A stretch of 64,000 nucleotides of DNA from Leptospira ellinghausenii (GCF_003114815.1 NZ_BFAZ01000009.1:1-64000); one strand, 5' to 3'; shown: positions 46,110 to 56,505, numbered from the stretch's first letter. The notes: generated from the letters alone by a model not told the origin. Translations and numbers: made by a program.

Positions 46110-47513
46110 TTAGTTCGTATTCATGCTGGCGAGGAATTGGTCGTTTGTCTTCGCACCACGCATTTTTTCAATCAATAGTTCCATACTTTCGGTGATACTC
46201 ATAGGAGAAAGTACTTTTCGAAGGATAAAGACACGAGTCAGAGTGTCTTGCGGTAGAAGTAGTTCTTCCTTTCTCGTTCCGGAACGGTTGATGTCGATGG
46301 CTGGGAAAATTCGTTTGTCAGCGAGTTTTCGGTCCAAATGGATTTCCATATTTCCCGTTCCCTTAAATTCCTCAAAAATCACTTCGTCCATTCGAGAACC
46401 CGTGTCGATGAGCGCAGTGGCGATGATGGTGAGTGACCCACCCTCTTCAATATTCCTTGCCGCACCAAAAAAACGTTTTGGTTTGTGAAGGGCATTAGAG
46501 TCCACACCACCAGAAAGGATTTTTCCTGATGTAGGAACCACTTGGTTGTACGCACGAGCAAGCCTTGTGATCGAGTCAAGGAGGATGACCACATCCTTTC
46601 CATGTTCCACAAGTCGTTTCGCTTTTTCAATGACCATCTCGGCAACTTGGACGTGGCGTTGTGCTGGTTCATCAAACGTGGAACTCACAACTTCACCCTT
46701 AACATGGCGAGCCATGTCAGTTACTTCTTCCGGGCGTTCATCAATGAGTAAAACGATGAGAAAAATTTCAGGATGGTTACGAGTGATCGCATTGGCAATG
46801 GATTGCATGAGAACTGTTTTACCAGTTCTTGGAGGTGCTACGATGAGTGCTCTTTGTCCTTTTCCAATTGGACACATAAGATCAATCACCCGAGTATCCA
46901 AATGGCTTGGATCAAATTCCATATTGATCCTTTCGCTCGGATAAAGAGGTGTTAAGTTATCAAACAAATTTCTTTTTTGTGCGACTTCAACTGGGAAACC
47001 ATTGATGGATTCCACTCGTAACATAGCAAAAAATCGTTCTGCTTCTTTTGGTGGCCGGATAAGACCTGTTACGGTATCTCCTGTACGTAGACCAAATAAC
47101 TTAATTTGAGAAGGAGACACATAAATATCGTCTGGACCTGGCACATAATTGTAGTCAGGTGAACGTAAGAAACCATACCCATCAGGTAATCTTTCCATGA
47201 CTCCTGCTGCATGCACTTGTCCGTCTTTTTCGGTTTGTGCTTGGAGGAGAGCAAACATCAAGTTTTGTTTTTTTAAACCATGAGTGTTTTCAACTCCCAA
47301 ACCTTTTGCAAGGTCAGCAAGTTCATTGATGTTTTTTTTCTTGAGTTCAACTAAATCAAGAGGAGGAGGGATAGGTCCTTCATACCGGCTCTTTTTTTTC
47401 TTAAATTGTTTCGGTGGTTCAGAAGCATCGTCTTGGTCCATGATGCCATTCGTATATTCAGTTGGTTCTTCGGGGGGATTAACTTGGATTTCTTCTTGTT
47501 TGCGTGATGCCAT
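46110..47513 (-). CDS. rho: transcription termination factor Rho
   Basis: The 467-aa hexameric RNA helicase ends transcription of unprotected RNAs. After a charged N-terminal extension come the Rho N-terminal and RNA-binding domains ([40 protein letters not shown]), then Walker A ([12 protein letters not shown]), Walker B ([14 protein letters not shown]), the Q-loop and R-loop ([20 protein letters not shown]) and [20 protein letters not shown]. It is complete, with no inserted domain. It heads the minus-strand unit with rpmE. Confidence 0.97.
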   Translation of the reverse strand: MASRKQEEIQVNPPEEPTEYTNGIMDQDDASEPPKQFKKKKSRYEGPIPPPLDLVELKKKNINELADLAKGLGVENTHGLKKQNLMFALLQAQTEKDGQVHAAGVMERLPDGYGFLRSPDYNYVPGPDDIYVSPSQIKLFGLRTGDTVTGLIRPPKEAERFFAMLRVESINGFPVEVAQKRNLFDNLTPLYPSERINMEFDPSHLDTRVIDLMCPIGKGQRALIVAPPRTGKTVLMQSIANAITRNHPEIFLIVLLIDERPEEVTDMARHVKGEVVSSTFDEPAQRHVQVAEMVIEKAKRLVEHGKDVVILLDSITRLARAYNQVVPTSGKILSGGVDSNALHKPKRFFGAARNIEEGGSLTIIATALIDTGSRMDEVIFEEFKGTGNMEIHLDRKLADKRIFPAIDINRSGTRKEELLLPQDTLTRVFILRKVLSPMSITESMELLIEKMRGAKTNDQFLASMNTN

Positions 47514-47654
47514 AGATTGTTCTACATTGATTTGTTAGAGTATTTGATAAAATTCGGGAAACCATTTGTGCAAGTTATGTATGCAAGTGAAACAGCGAAG
47601 TGCGGAGGTGTTTTCTCAAACGGTAATGAAAAAATGGTTTTTCCTCCATTTTCG

Positions 47655-48860
47655 TCAACGTCTTTTTTTTGCCTTTTGTGTTGCTTTTGCCTTCGTTTTG
47701 GTCCCCTGTTTCCCATTTCCTTGTTTTTTCGGAAGAGATGTGGTTCTTTTCTCTGATTTTCCCTTTTTGGTTGTCTTCAGGTTTTGTTTTTTCTTAGGGA
47801 GACTTTGTTTTTTTTGCGATGTTTTGGGTTGGGAAGAGGATTGTTTTTCAGAATCCAGTTGTTTTTCCGATCGTTTTCTAGGGATGACAACTCGTTCTTT
47901 TTTATTGTTTTGGAAACGTTCCGATAAATTTAAAAATCGAATTCTGTTTTGTAAGGTTGTACGCGGAATACCGAGTTCACTTGCAGCATGTGAAATATTT
48001 TGTGAATTCCTTTGTAAGGTTTTGTGGATATAGTGGGCTTCCATTTCCGCAAGGACAGTTTCCAGAGGGAGTTTGGAAAAAAAGGCCATGTCCAAATCAG
48101 GGAATTCTGATTTGGTTTTCCCAGCTCCAAAACCTACACTACTTGAAACAAAATGGTATAAAAATCCCACTACCTTTTTCTCTTTTTTTAAAGTGATGAT
48201 CCTTACTTGTGATTGTAAGTCTGGTAACATGGTTGTTAGGACATTTGTATCTGCTTCTTTTCCCAAACTCAAATCATGTTCTTTTAGGTAAGATGCGAGG
48301 ACTTCCCTATTTAAATTATGTAAATACTTCTCAGCAGTTTCTATCGAGTCGTCAAACAATGGTTTTGTGAGAATATCCCTTTCGAAACTTTCATTATAAA
48401 AAATAGTTCCACCAGTTACATCAGTGGCAAAAAGACCATCTGGAAAATGGGAAAGGATGAGTTCCATAAACCACTGAACAGAATCGACGTTTTCTTTTTT
48501 TTTCTCGAGTTTGGATTCAATGCCTTCCAGTTTTGGATCTCGGATTTGTTTGGATTCTAGTTTGGTGAAAGCGGCAAGGAACCTTGGTTTGTCCCAATTG
48601 TCTTTTTTTTCTCCATCGATTCCAATCACGGGAATGAGAGAAGTTTCTTTGAAATATAATAGAATGGATTCGTTCAGTTCTGTTTCCAAAATCTCTAAAG
48701 GAATTTGGTCCAGATCTTCTCTTTCTTTCCCAAGGTCAGACAACTCACGATGGACTCTTTCTTTGGAAAGTAAGCCAACAAGTTCCCCCTTCTCGTTTAC
48801 AACGGGAATGTGAGTGGCTCTTGTGAGCAAAAAATGACGATAGAGTGATTCAAACTTCAC
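47655..48860 (-). CDS. CBS/PAS protein with Fis-type DNA-binding domain and Lys-rich tail
   Basis: The 401-aa product starts within a CBS-like motif (THIPVVNEKGELVGLLSKER). A PAS-like segment (about 130-240; DGLFATDVTGGTIFYNESFE) is followed by a Fis-type helix-turn-helix (about 275-322: MEAHYIHKTLQRNSQNISHA, ASELGIPRTTLQNRIRFL). The last 75 residues are a low-complexity tail of Lys, Arg, Ser, Gln and Thr (KTSQKKQSLPKKKQNLKTTK). The Fis domain is that of NtrC-type enhancer-binding proteins, but the sigma54 ATPase domain is missing. Probably a DNA-binding regulator responding to a nucleotide or redox/small ligand. Confidence 0.78.
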   Translation of the reverse strand: MKFESLYRHFLLTRATHIPVVNEKGELVGLLSKERVHRELSDLGKEREDLDQIPLEILETELNESILLYFKETSLIPVIGIDGEKKDNWDKPRFLAAFTKLESKQIRDPKLEGIESKLEKKKENVDSVQWFMELILSHFPDGLFATDVTGGTIFYNESFERDILTKPLFDDSIETAEKYLHNLNREVLASYLKEHDLSLGKEADTNVLTTMLPDLQSQVRIITLKKEKKVVGFLYHFVSSSVGFGAGKTKSEFPDLDMAFFSKLPLETVLAEMEAHYIHKTLQRNSQNISHAASELGIPRTTLQNRIRFLNLSERFQNNKKERVVIPRKRSEKQLDSEKQSSSQPKTSQKKQSLPKKKQNLKTTKKGKSEKRTTSLPKKQGNGKQGTKTKAKATQKAKKRR

Positions 48861-48907
48861 TAAGCAGTCATTCTTTGAAATTTAGTGTGAATGAAAATGA
48901 AAATTTT

Positions 48908-49546
48908 TTAGTTTTCTTGGATGGAGTTTTGCTTTTGTTTGTGGAGGTTCATCCAAATGGGTTGCACCCATGCTGCATCTGCACTTTGGTAGTTTTCTGG
49001 AATTTCTGATTTTTGGGAACGTAATGTAAGTAAACTATACACTAGCGATCGTTTGTAGGTATGAAGGGAAAGTTGGTAATTGCCAGACAAATAGTATTCT
49101 TTTGCGTGGTCTTTTTCACTTTTTGCCATCACTAAATATCGTTGGATTTTATCTTTTGTATCCCACTCCAAACGAGTAGACCCAGACTTTTCGTCATTTT
49201 CCATTTGGATCCAATGCCCCATGGCTTTTTGGTAGAGCCCAGTTGCGACTTCTTCCATGGGTACACATAGTTTTCGTTGTGTTAAAAGGATCTCACCTTC
49301 CGCAAGGGTTAAAACCTTTTCGATTTCCGCACGTTTTCCCACGCGGTAGGTTTCTTCCACTTGGTCACGAATGGATTCAACAGAAGATTTTCCAACCTCA
49401 GGTTCTAGTTTTAGGTGTTCTTTGAGTTCTAATACAAGTGCAATTTTACCATCCAATTGTTTTTTCCTTTCCCGGTAAGACATCGTACTTTTGGCAACAA
49501 GTCCTAACGAAAAAGAAAGTAAAATCACACTTGTAAAAAACTTCAT
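48908..49546 (-). CDS. exported protein, unknown function
   Basis: The 212-aa product is taken from ATG 49546, where a signal peptide begins (MKFFTSVILLSFSLGLVA); the longer frame would read back through the upstream gene's 3' end. The mature part is helical and charged (YRERKKQLDGKIALVLELKE, RVGKRAEIEKVLTLAEGEIL, YYLSGNYQLSLHTYKRSLVY), resembling TPR-like pairs. One base separates it from the 329-aa gene's stop, so both are probably made together. Confidence 0.68.
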   Translation of the reverse strand: MKFFTSVILLSFSLGLVAKSTMSYRERKKQLDGKIALVLELKEHLKLEPEVGKSSVESIRDQVEETYRVGKRAEIEKVLTLAEGEILLTQRKLCVPMEEVATGLYQKAMGHWIQMENDEKSGSTRLEWDTKDKIQRYLVMAKSEKDHAKEYYLSGNYQLSLHTYKRSLVYSLLTLRSQKSEIPENYQSADAAWVQPIWMNLHKQKQNSIQEN

Positions 49547-49547
49547 T

Positions 49548-50537
49548 TTATTTCTTCTTTTCTTCCGGATAAATCGCTTTGCCGTTTTCATCAAATTTTG
49601 GAGTCGGAGGAACTGATTCACGTCTAGCCCCTTCCGTCTCTTTGATTTGTGCATTGGCTTCTAGTAATAAATCCAATTTTTTAGAAGTGATGAAACCGTA
49701 GTTATCATCATGTTGTTCTAGTAAATCCAATGGTTTTGCATCTGGGTTTCCTGGAGGGACAACCGTTCTTTCCATACGTTTGTTTTCAATGAAGTTGATG
49801 AGGGTATCTCTCACCTTTTCGTAGTTACGTTGTTTTTCTTCGTTACGAGCTTCTTTTAGATCTTCATTGGAACGGTATTGGTATTCTGGTTTATCCTCAT
49901 CTGGAGTTTTGCTATAAATCATCGCAAGGATGGCAAAACGTTTTGCACGACGAAGTGTCAATATCCCTTCTTTGTAGAGCGTAAGTTTATAACGGTATTG
50001 GTGAGGGCTTGAATTGAGACCTGTTGTGTAAAGATCTTCCGAGGAACGAAGGTCGCGAAAACCTAAACGTAACAAAGCTTTGGCGTTGCTATCATTTGAC
50101 CTGATGATGGCAGGAGCTGCTGCTTCTAGAAGGGCTCTTGCATCTTCAATGTATTTTTGTAATACGATTTCAAAGATGTTTTTGAGTTCGCCTTGGGCTT
50201 GTCTGAGTTGGCGGAATCCATACACATAATTACTTTGTAAGTACCACATGTTTCCACTGAAGTCAGATTGGTTTGCTGCTTTTAGGAGTTTGAAATAATC
50301 AAAATCCAAATTCTTTTTGGAAGGATCTGGGGTTTGGGTTGTTCCTGGTTGGCTTGAGTTTTGTGCTTCTTCTTGTGAAGGTGCCAAATTACTGAGTGCC
50401 ACATTGATAAAATTTAAGTTTTCTTTGTTTTCAAAGATCAAAATCCCCAAATTCGTTTGTTCTGGAGATACTGCATTGATGTGGGAGATATGTCCCACTA
50501 CCATTGCAAAAAAGAGGATGAATTTCCATTTTCCCAT
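49548..50537 (-). CDS. exported protein, unknown function
   Basis: The 329-aa product has a signal peptide (WKFILFFAMVVGHISHINA, cleavage near 22), then a low-complexity Ser/Pro/Gln/Thr linker and a helical body (YGFRQLRQAQGELKNIFEIV, AKALLRLGFRDLRSSEDLYT, YKEGILTLRRAKRFAILAMI) that resembles a TPR- or alpha-solenoid fold. The C-terminal 30 residues are charged. No family is recognised. It is paired with the following 212-aa exported protein, also helical. Confidence 0.68.
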   Translation of the reverse strand: MGKWKFILFFAMVVGHISHINAVSPEQTNLGILIFENKENLNFINVALSNLAPSQEEAQNSSQPGTTQTPDPSKKNLDFDYFKLLKAANQSDFSGNMWYLQSNYVYGFRQLRQAQGELKNIFEIVLQKYIEDARALLEAAAPAIIRSNDSNAKALLRLGFRDLRSSEDLYTTGLNSSPHQYRYKLTLYKEGILTLRRAKRFAILAMIYSKTPDEDKPEYQYRSNEDLKEARNEEKQRNYEKVRDTLINFIENKRMERTVVPPGNPDAKPLDLLEQHDDNYGFITSKKLDLLLEANAQIKETEGARRESVPPTPKFDENGKAIYPEEKKK

Positions 50538-50589
50538 AGCTCTACCTTGTTTTATATATCGGAGCTATGGAAAAAACCAGGACTAAATT

Positions 50590-51816
50590 TTACATTTTTT
50601 GGATGCGTTCGATGGCAGAAATGACATCTTCTCGTTTTCCAAAGGCGGAAAGTCGAAAATACCCTTCTCCTGCCGGTCCGAACCCAGACCCAGGAGTTCC
50701 TACCACTTGTGCGTTTCCAAGGAGTTCGTCAAAAAATTCCCAAGATTTGAGTCCACGTGGGGTTTTCAGCCAGATATAAGGGGCATTGGTTCCACCAAAC
50801 ACTTTGTAACCTGCTTTTGTTAGCCCTTCGCGGATGAGTTTTGCATTTTCCATGTAGTAGGAAATTTGTTCTTTGATCTCGACTTGGCCTTGCGGAGAAA
50901 AAACGGCCTCTGCTCCTTTTTGTGTGACATACGACACACCATTGAATTTGGTTGTGTGGCGTCTGTTCCAGAGCGAATTAAAACTCACCTCTTCTCCTGA
51001 TTTTGTTTTTCCCTTCAGGTCTTTAGGGATCACAAGATAGGCACAACGTGTTCCTGTAAACCCGGCAGTTTTCGAGAAGGAACGAAATTCCATTGCCACT
51101 TCTTTGGCACCTGGGATTTCATAAATGGATTTCGGGATCTCTTTGTCTTGGATAAAGGACTCATAAGCAGAATCATAGAGAATGATACTTCCCATTTTTT
51201 TTGCATAGTTCACCCATTCTGTGAGGCGAGCTTTTGTTGCCACCATTCCAGTTGGGTTGTTCGGATAACAAAGATAAATGATATCTGGTTTTTCTTTAGG
51301 AAAATCAGGTTCAAAATTGTTTTCTTCAGTTGCAGGCATGTAAATGATGTTCGCATAACGTCCATCAGGTCCCACTTCGCCAGTTCTTCCTGCCATTACA
51401 TTTGTATCTACATATACAGGATACACAGGGTCAACGACGGCAATTTTACTATCGAGGGAAAAAATCTCTTGGATGTTTCCACAATCACATTTAGATCCAT
51501 CAGAAACAAACACTTCGTCTTCTGCGATTTGGACTCCGCGTGCTGTATAATCGTGGGCGATAATTTTTTGGATGAGGAAAGAATACCCTTGTTCTGGTCC
51601 ATACCCATGGAATCCACCTGCACTTCCCATCTCTTTTGCTGCATCTACCATGGCATTTACAATTGTTGGTGCGAGTGGTAGAGTTACGTCACCAATTCCA
51701 AGTCGTATGATTTTTGCATTTTGGTTGGCTTCGGAATAAGTCTTTACACGTCTTCCAATCTCAGGGAACAAATATCCCGCTTTTAATTTTAAATAGTTTT
51801 CATTTATCTGAGTCAT
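50590..51816 (-). CDS. dapL: LL-diaminopimelate aminotransferase
   Basis: The 408-aa PLP enzyme makes LL-diaminopimelate directly from tetrahydrodipicolinate, the lysine and peptidoglycan route of Leptospira, plants and Chlamydia. Motifs: [60 protein letters not shown] Lys in [17 protein letters not shown]. Length is typical. The start codon is overlapped by the end of the DUF2203 gene, so translation is probably coupled. Confidence 0.95.
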   Translation of the reverse strand: MTQINENYLKLKAGYLFPEIGRRVKTYSEANQNAKIIRLGIGDVTLPLAPTIVNAMVDAAKEMGSAGGFHGYGPEQGYSFLIQKIIAHDYTARGVQIAEDEVFVSDGSKCDCGNIQEIFSLDSKIAVVDPVYPVYVDTNVMAGRTGEVGPDGRYANIIYMPATEENNFEPDFPKEKPDIIYLCYPNNPTGMVATKARLTEWVNYAKKMGSIILYDSAYESFIQDKEIPKSIYEIPGAKEVAMEFRSFSKTAGFTGTRCAYLVIPKDLKGKTKSGEEVSFNSLWNRRHTTKFNGVSYVTQKGAEAVFSPQGQVEIKEQISYYMENAKLIREGLTKAGYKVFGGTNAPYIWLKTPRGLKSWEFFDELLGNAQVVGTPGSGFGPAGEGYFRLSAFGKREDVISAIERIQKM

Positions 51817-52168
51817 TTTCTTCTTTATTTTCCTCTATGAGTTTTCTCGATCTAAATCCTTCATGATAACCATGCTCGTATAACACATCTTCTTCGCCCC
51901 ATGTCCAACAGTAAAAACCATTGCCATGATCAAAGTCTACGAGCCACAATCCCTTAACATCAATTTTCAAATTTAAGATTTCGTTTGTCCAATGTTTGAT
52001 GATCTCTCCAATTTCTTCTTCTTTGGATTCCAAAACATTTTCTGGTAACATTTTGTTACGCACATCATCTGCAAGAACACTTGCCTTAACATAGTATTCT
52101 TTTGTGATATCACGGACAAGGGGTAATATCTCCCTTGCTTCTTCCAAGGTCCAAATTTTTTTAGTCAA
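51800..52168 (-). CDS. DUF2203 family protein
   Basis: The 122-aa protein shows the family pattern [38 protein letters not shown] and the C-terminal core [20 protein letters not shown] with YHEGFRSR. Start is taken as TTG 52168, 6 bases after GGAG; an alternative TTG at 52180 would run further into pyrB. Function unknown. It is overlapped at both ends by pyrB and dapL, so the three form one unit. Confidence 0.85.
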   Translation of the reverse strand: MTKKIWTLEEAREILPLVRDITKEYYVKASVLADDVRNKMLPENVLESKEEEIGEIIKHWTNEILNLKIDVKGLWLVDFDHGNGFYCWTWGEEDVLYEHGYHEGFRSRKLIEENKEENDSDK

Positions 52169-53093
52169 AATTGACTCCAAGACTTAAGCAGAGTAAAACC
52201 ATTCTAACGACAACTCCATACTTCGCCTGACGAAAGTATGCTGCATTCGGTAAATCATCTACATCCGTGGATAGTTCATTCACACGAGGGAGTGGATGGA
52301 GGATGGTTGTATCTTTTTTGGAAGCAAGAACAAGTTCCTTATTCACTTTATAGATATCTTTTAGTTTTTCATACTCTCTATGATCAGGGAATCTTTCTTC
52401 CTGGATCCTTGTCACATACGCAACATCAGCATCCCAAATGGCTTTGATGTCGGTAGTTTCTTCCCAAGTCATAGGGAACCCCTCTAAGTTCTTTTTGTAC
52501 TTTTCGGGAAGTTTTAATTCTTCGGGACTGATGAGATACAAATGCACTGGATAATGCCGTAAGAGGTTGATGAGAGAATGGATGGTTCGTCCATACTTTA
52601 GGTCTCCGATGAAAGCAATGTTTAACCCATCTATTTTCTTTTTTTCTGAAAAGATGGTATATAAATCGAGAAGTGCCTGTGTGGGGTGTTGCCCTGCCCC
52701 ATCACCTGCATTGATTACAGGGATGTTCACAGCACCAGCTGCAATCCTTGAGGAACCTTCTACGGGGTGGCGGATGACTGCGATATCACAGTATGCTTCA
52801 ATCATCTTCATGGTATCATACAAAGTTTCCCCTTTCGAGATGGACGAAAACTGAAACCCCACCGTGGAGATAAGCCTTCCACCTAATCGTTCCATGGCAG
52901 CTTCAAAACTCATCCTGGTGCGGGTACTTGCCTCAAAAAACAAGGACGCCAGGAGTTTCCCGTGAAGGATCCCAAACGCCTTTCCCGATTCATGTAGGGC
53001 ACTCATTCGATTTGTTTTTTCAATTAGGAAATTGAGGTCGTCTTTGGAAAATTGTAAGGTGTCTAAAATGTTTTTGTGGGAGTATTCATACAT
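52161..53093 (-). CDS. pyrB: aspartate carbamoyltransferase catalytic subunit
   Basis: The 310-aa enzyme starts pyrimidine synthesis by carbamoylating aspartate. Carbamoyl-phosphate motif [20 protein letters not shown], then [19 protein letters not shown] and the aspartate-binding [19 protein letters not shown] stretch ([15 protein letters not shown]) and [15 protein letters not shown] are present. No regulatory chain gene (pyrI) adjoins, as in many bacteria. It is first in the unit with DUF2203 and dapL. Confidence 0.96.
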   Translation of the reverse strand: MYEYSHKNILDTLQFSKDDLNFLIEKTNRMSALHESGKAFGILHGKLLASLFFEASTRTRMSFEAAMERLGGRLISTVGFQFSSISKGETLYDTMKMIEAYCDIAVIRHPVEGSSRIAAGAVNIPVINAGDGAGQHPTQALLDLYTIFSEKKKIDGLNIAFIGDLKYGRTIHSLINLLRHYPVHLYLISPEELKLPEKYKKNLEGFPMTWEETTDIKAIWDADVAYVTRIQEERFPDHREYEKLKDIYKVNKELVLASKKDTTILHPLPRVNELSTDVDDLPNAAYFRQAKYGVVVRMVLLCLSLGVNFD

Positions 53094-53159
53094 AGGGCGG
53101 AAATCTTTTCTCTAGGGTTTTTGGTATCGAATAAATCGAAAACATATTTTTTGGTATTT

Positions 53160-53573
53160 ATGGTCGAGACAATTCAGAACAAACTGCGGGATATGGAACT
53201 AGTCACCCAACACTTGGTCCAACCAGACGATTTAAACTACCACAACAATCTTTTTGGTGGGAAAATGCTCTCCTGGATTGATGAGGGAATGGCAATGTAT
53301 GTCATGAATAAAATTCGGTACACCAATATCGTCACAATGAGTATGGACAATGTGGTGTTTCGTTCCCCAGCACGGGCAGGAGATATCATCCAAATTTATG
53401 GAAAGATTGTGAAATATGGAAAATCCTCCATCACCTCAAGAACGCTTGCCATCACAAACCACCCCCAAACAGGGAAAATGGCCGCCGTAATCGAAAGTGA
53501 CATCACCTATGTATGCTTAGGTGAAAATGGAAAACCAACTGCGTATTTTAGAAACTTTACCCCTCCCACTTAG
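53160..53573 (+). CDS. acyl-CoA thioesterase, YciA-like hotdog fold
   Basis: The 137-aa protein, read from ATG 53160, is a hotdog-fold thioesterase: [66 protein letters not shown]. The NHNNLFGG/DE pair is the catalytic region of the YciA/Acot group. Substrate could be short- or medium-chain acyl-CoA. Earlier in-frame starts lack support. It ends convergent with ubiX, overlapping by 17 bases. Confidence 0.9.
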   Translation: MVETIQNKLRDMELVTQHLVQPDDLNYHNNLFGGKMLSWIDEGMAMYVMNKIRYTNIVTMSMDNVVFRSPARAGDIIQIYGKIVKYGKSSITSRTLAITNHPQTGKMAAVIESDITYVCLGENGKPTAYFRNFTPPT

Positions 53574-54153
53574 GGAAAAGAGTTTGGGGGAGACCGATTA
53601 GATTAAAAATCCTCCCCGTGATAAAATCACCAAGGTCATCCAAAGTTTTTGGCATTTGGTAAAAACCAGGGGAAGCAGGTAAGAGGATAGCCCCTGCTTC
53701 ATCTAAAGCTAACATATTCCGAAGGTGGATGCGGTTGTAGGGAGTTTCTCTTGGGACCACAATGAGACGCCTTCTTTCTTTTAAGGTCACATCGGCAGCT
53801 CGTTCAATTAAGTTTTCCGTGAGACCTGCGGACATAGAAGCCACGGTTTTCATACTACAAGGGATCACAACCATCGCATCCCAAACATTGGAACCACTGG
53901 CTATATCCGATCCAATATCAAAAAAATTACGAACATGAAATTTGTGTTTGGGCTTTACCTTCCACTTCTCTTCTACAAAAGATAAAATATCTTCAGTGGT
54001 TTTCACCGTTGTTTCATATTCTTCTGAAAAGATACGTAAGGAAGCGGGACTTGCTGTGATATAACTTTCCCCTTCTACCTCATACAATGCTTTTAAAAAT
54101 CTTGCAGCATAAATGCTACCACTGGCTCCTGCAAGGCCCACAACGAGTTTCAT
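53557..54153 (-). CDS. ubiX: flavin prenyltransferase UbiX
   Basis: The 198-aa flavoprotein prenylates FMN to make the cofactor of UbiD-type decarboxylases. [59 protein letters not shown] and [20 protein letters not shown] are characteristic. Its start overlaps the ubiA-type gene stop by 4 bases. No ubiD lies in the window. With the UbiA protein it may serve menaquinone synthesis; if Leptospira uses the futalosine route, the UbiX-UbiD pair acts there. Confidence 0.95.
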   Translation of the reverse strand: MKLVVGLAGASGSIYAARFLKALYEVEGESYITASPASLRIFSEEYETTVKTTEDILSFVEEKWKVKPKHKFHVRNFFDIGSDIASGSNVWDAMVVIPCSMKTVASMSAGLTENLIERAADVTLKERRRLIVVPRETPYNRIHLRNMLALDEAGAILLPASPGFYQMPKTLDDLGDFITGRIFNLIGLPQTLFPKWEG

Positions 54154-55061
54154 CGAAAACTAATTCCAGAGGAAATCTTCAGTAAAAACTCATTCCATTT
54201 ATCGAATAGGATGGCCAAAAACAAAACCACACTGATCCAAGAATTGATTTGGTAAAATATGAGAGGGAGATCCTTTTGTTTGTATTGGTAGGAGATTTTG
54301 TGTTCATACAACACTAAAATCCCAATTACAGAGAGGATTAAAAAATACATAAACCCAAGTTCAGCACTTAACCCTGCGAGGATAAAAAACACAAACGAAA
54401 GAGTATGCAAGATAACAGCGATGATACGGGATTTAGTTTCCCCTAATTTGGAAGGGATACTATGGAGTTTTTCTTTGGCATCAAAATCCATATCCTGAAT
54501 GGCATATAACACATCAAATGCGGAAATATGAAATAAGAGTCCTAGTGAAAATAAAATGGGAACTAAATTCACCGTTTCAGTGATGGCAATCCAAGCACCT
54601 AGTGGTGCCAGAGAGATCGCAAAACCGAGAACCAAATGGCAAAACAAGGTAAACCGTTTGGTGAGAGAATACAGAAACAAAATAAAAAGTGCGGGGAAGG
54701 AAAGTAAGAAAGCCAGTTTGTTCACAAAAAAACTAGCAAAGATAAAAATGAAGGCAGAAAGCCCGATGAAGAGTAACGCCGACACCTTGGAAATTTTTCC
54801 AGCAGGGATTTCTCGATTTTGTGTACGGGGATTTTTTTCATCAATTTCTGAATCCACATACCGATTGAATCCCATAGCTGCACTTCGAGCACTGACCATA
54901 CAAACAAGGATCAGGGCACCGATTCGAAGTAAATCGCCCGTATCGAGACTCGACTCGAGGTAGGCTAGGACGAAGCTAATCCCTGCAAAAGGCAAAGCAA
55001 AAAGTGTATGGGAAAATTTAACCATTTTAGCGTAGAGAAATAGATTTTTGAAGAAGTTCAT
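54150..55061 (-). CDS. UbiA-family prenyltransferase
   Basis: The 303-aa membrane enzyme attaches a prenyl chain to an aromatic acid. Eight or so hydrophobic segments; the first Asp-rich motif is [20 protein letters not shown] with REIPAGKI following, the second is [20 protein letters not shown]. Length and motifs fit 4-hydroxybenzoate-type enzymes or MqnP of the futalosine menaquinone pathway. Overlap with ubiX supports quinone synthesis. Confidence 0.92.
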   Translation of the reverse strand: MNFFKNLFLYAKMVKFSHTLFALPFAGISFVLAYLESSLDTGDLLRIGALILVCMVSARSAAMGFNRYVDSEIDEKNPRTQNREIPAGKISKVSALLFIGLSAFIFIFASFFVNKLAFLLSFPALFILFLYSLTKRFTLFCHLVLGFAISLAPLGAWIAITETVNLVPILFSLGLLFHISAFDVLYAIQDMDFDAKEKLHSIPSKLGETKSRIIAVILHTLSFVFFILAGLSAELGFMYFLILSVIGILVLYEHKISYQYKQKDLPLIFYQINSWISVVLFLAILFDKWNEFLLKISSGISFR

Positions 55062-55154
55062 GGCATCCTTTCTGCCCTATGTTTAGACAGTCGGTAGGTT
55101 TTTTGGTTCATTCTGTTTCGAATTCTTCCGTTCTTAGAACCAAGGTCACAAAAT

Positions 55155-55988
55155 ATGAATATCCGTCTTTCCTTTCTTGGAAGAAACCTTGGGTCAATTT
55201 TGACAATTGGGTACTTTCTTTCTGTTTCTGCTAATTTCGCCCATGAAAGTTTAGAAGACCGACCTTTACGTATGTTTTTCCATTGCGGAAAGGAACTTTT
55301 CACCAAAATGGATGAGGAAGGACGTGGAGGTCTCAGTGCTCTCCTTGGTTTTGTGGAACGGGAAAAAATGGATTTGGACCTGAAACGGGGAAAAGGGTAC
55401 ATGTTGTACCCTTTTTCACCCAAAGACAAACCATTAGAATTCCCCTTTGATGGATTTAACCTGACTAAGACCATCGAAATGGACCATGGTCCCGTCAAAC
55501 TTGGCTTAGGTTCCATAGACGGGCTCTTAAATGCGAAAAATACTGATGACTTTGACGGTTGGATCGTATATGTCAGTCCAGAAGAAGAAATCAAAATCCC
55601 TCTCATTCCAGGGCAAAACAATCCTGAACTCCCAATCTTTTTACTCGTCGAAGGGAAACCACAAGCAAGGTTTCGTTACCTTTCTAATGTCCACCAAGTG
55701 GAATGCCCAAAAGATTATGGGAGGCTAGGTACTTTGAATTTGTTTTTTCGCAAACGAAACCTGATTCGTTTGGATTACAAAGTAGAATCCATCAATTTAA
55801 CGGACCGCAATCGTTCTTGGAAACAGAGAAAGGAATCGGAAACGGAAGAAGGTCTTATGAAACCGACTCCGTATAAGAAGGACAAAGAGAAGAAAGAGGA
55901 CAATCCGAACAAAACGTCCGGCGCGCCTGGCAGTACTTACGACCGAGAAATATTAGGTAAAGAGATAGGTTTCGGCAAATTTCCTTAG
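55155..55988 (+). CDS. exported protein of unknown function, 3' end antisense to nth
   Basis: The 277-aa product has an N-terminal hydrophobic stretch (LGSILTIGYFLSVSANFA) that may be a signal. The body is beta-rich (FPFDGFNLTKTIEMDHGPVK, DGWIVYVSPEEEIKIPLIPG, QARFRYLSNVHQVECPKDYG). The last 45 residues are a charged tail (KPTPYKKDKEKKEDNPN...) and are encoded on the strand opposite the nth 3' end, an overlap of 134 bases. No family is recognised. Body coding is credible; the tail may be recent, from loss of an earlier stop. Confidence 0.65.
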   Translation: MNIRLSFLGRNLGSILTIGYFLSVSANFAHESLEDRPLRMFFHCGKELFTKMDEEGRGGLSALLGFVEREKMDLDLKRGKGYMLYPFSPKDKPLEFPFDGFNLTKTIEMDHGPVKLGLGSIDGLLNAKNTDDFDGWIVYVSPEEEIKIPLIPGQNNPELPIFLLVEGKPQARFRYLSNVHQVECPKDYGRLGTLNLFFRKRNLIRLDYKVESINLTDRNRSWKQRKESETEEGLMKPTPYKKDKEKKEDNPNKTSGAPGSTYDREILGKEIGFGKFP

Positions 55989-56505
55989 GCGTGATTTTCA
56001 TCATCTCCCGTTCAATTTGTACGGGATCTGTTTTTTTTGTAAATCCAAGTCGTTTGGTTAATCGTTTTACGTGGGTATCTACCACAAACCCTTCCACCAC
56101 TCCATAAATTTCTGCAAGAACCACATTGGCGGTTTTCCTTCCAAACCCGGGGAGTTTGATTGCCTCCTCCATTGTTTTGGGAATCTCACCTCCAAATTCT
56201 TCTAATACCATTTTCGCAAAACCTTGTATACTTTTGGCTTTGTTTTTATAAAACCCAGTGGAAAAGATTTTTTTCTCAATGGCAGATAAAGGTGCTTTCG
56301 CAAATGACTCAAGAGTCGGAAAGGTGCGAAAGAGTTCGGGTGTGACTTGGTTTACACGTTCGTCCGTACACTGTGCACTTAAAATGACAGCAATCGCCAA
56401 CTCATAAGGTTTTGTAAATGTAAGAGGAGTTTCTACGACACCGAATTCCGCCTCTAGGAGACGGTACACTTCGGTGATATTGGGAGTTTTTTTGGATCGT
56501 TTCAA
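55855..56505 (-). CDS. nth: endonuclease III
   Basis: The 216-aa base-excision enzyme removes oxidised pyrimidines and cuts at abasic sites. Catalytic Lys/Asp helix-hairpin-helix region: LPGFGRKTANVVLAEIYGVV followed by VDTHVKRLTKRLGF; the 4Fe-4S loop C-x6-C-x2-C-x5-C is seen at the end (KYCQARRTFCSDCPLSSLC). Complete. Its last 134 bases are antisense to the unknown exported protein. Another 23 bases separate its start from the rpmB stop. Confidence 0.96.
   Translation of the reverse strand: MKRSKKTPNITEVYRLLEAEFGVVETPLTFTKPYELAIAVILSAQCTDERVNQVTPELFRTFPTLESFAKAPLSAIEKKIFSTGFYKNKAKSIQGFAKMVLEEFGGEIPKTMEEAIKLPGFGRKTANVVLAEIYGVVEGFVVDTHVKRLTKRLGFTKKTDPVQIEREMMKITPKEICRNLSLYLIFLGRKYCQARRTFCSDCPLSSLCPSYTESVS

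Noticed and set aside
47610..47830. T-rich low-complexity stretch as a possible repeat or origin
   Set aside because: It is explained by runs of Lys codons on the minus strand.
47566..48033. 155-aa Phe/Cys-rich frame on the plus strand
   Set aside because: It is the complement of the Lys-rich tail codons of the Fis-type protein and has no ribosome site or family.
51148..51681. 177-aa plus-strand frame rich in Cys, His and Phe
   Set aside because: It is entirely antisense to dapL, which is certain.
55058..55621. 187-aa minus-strand frame
   Set aside because: It is antisense to the unknown exported protein, is rich in Ser/Arg/Pro and lacks a start site; the plus frame has a better composition.
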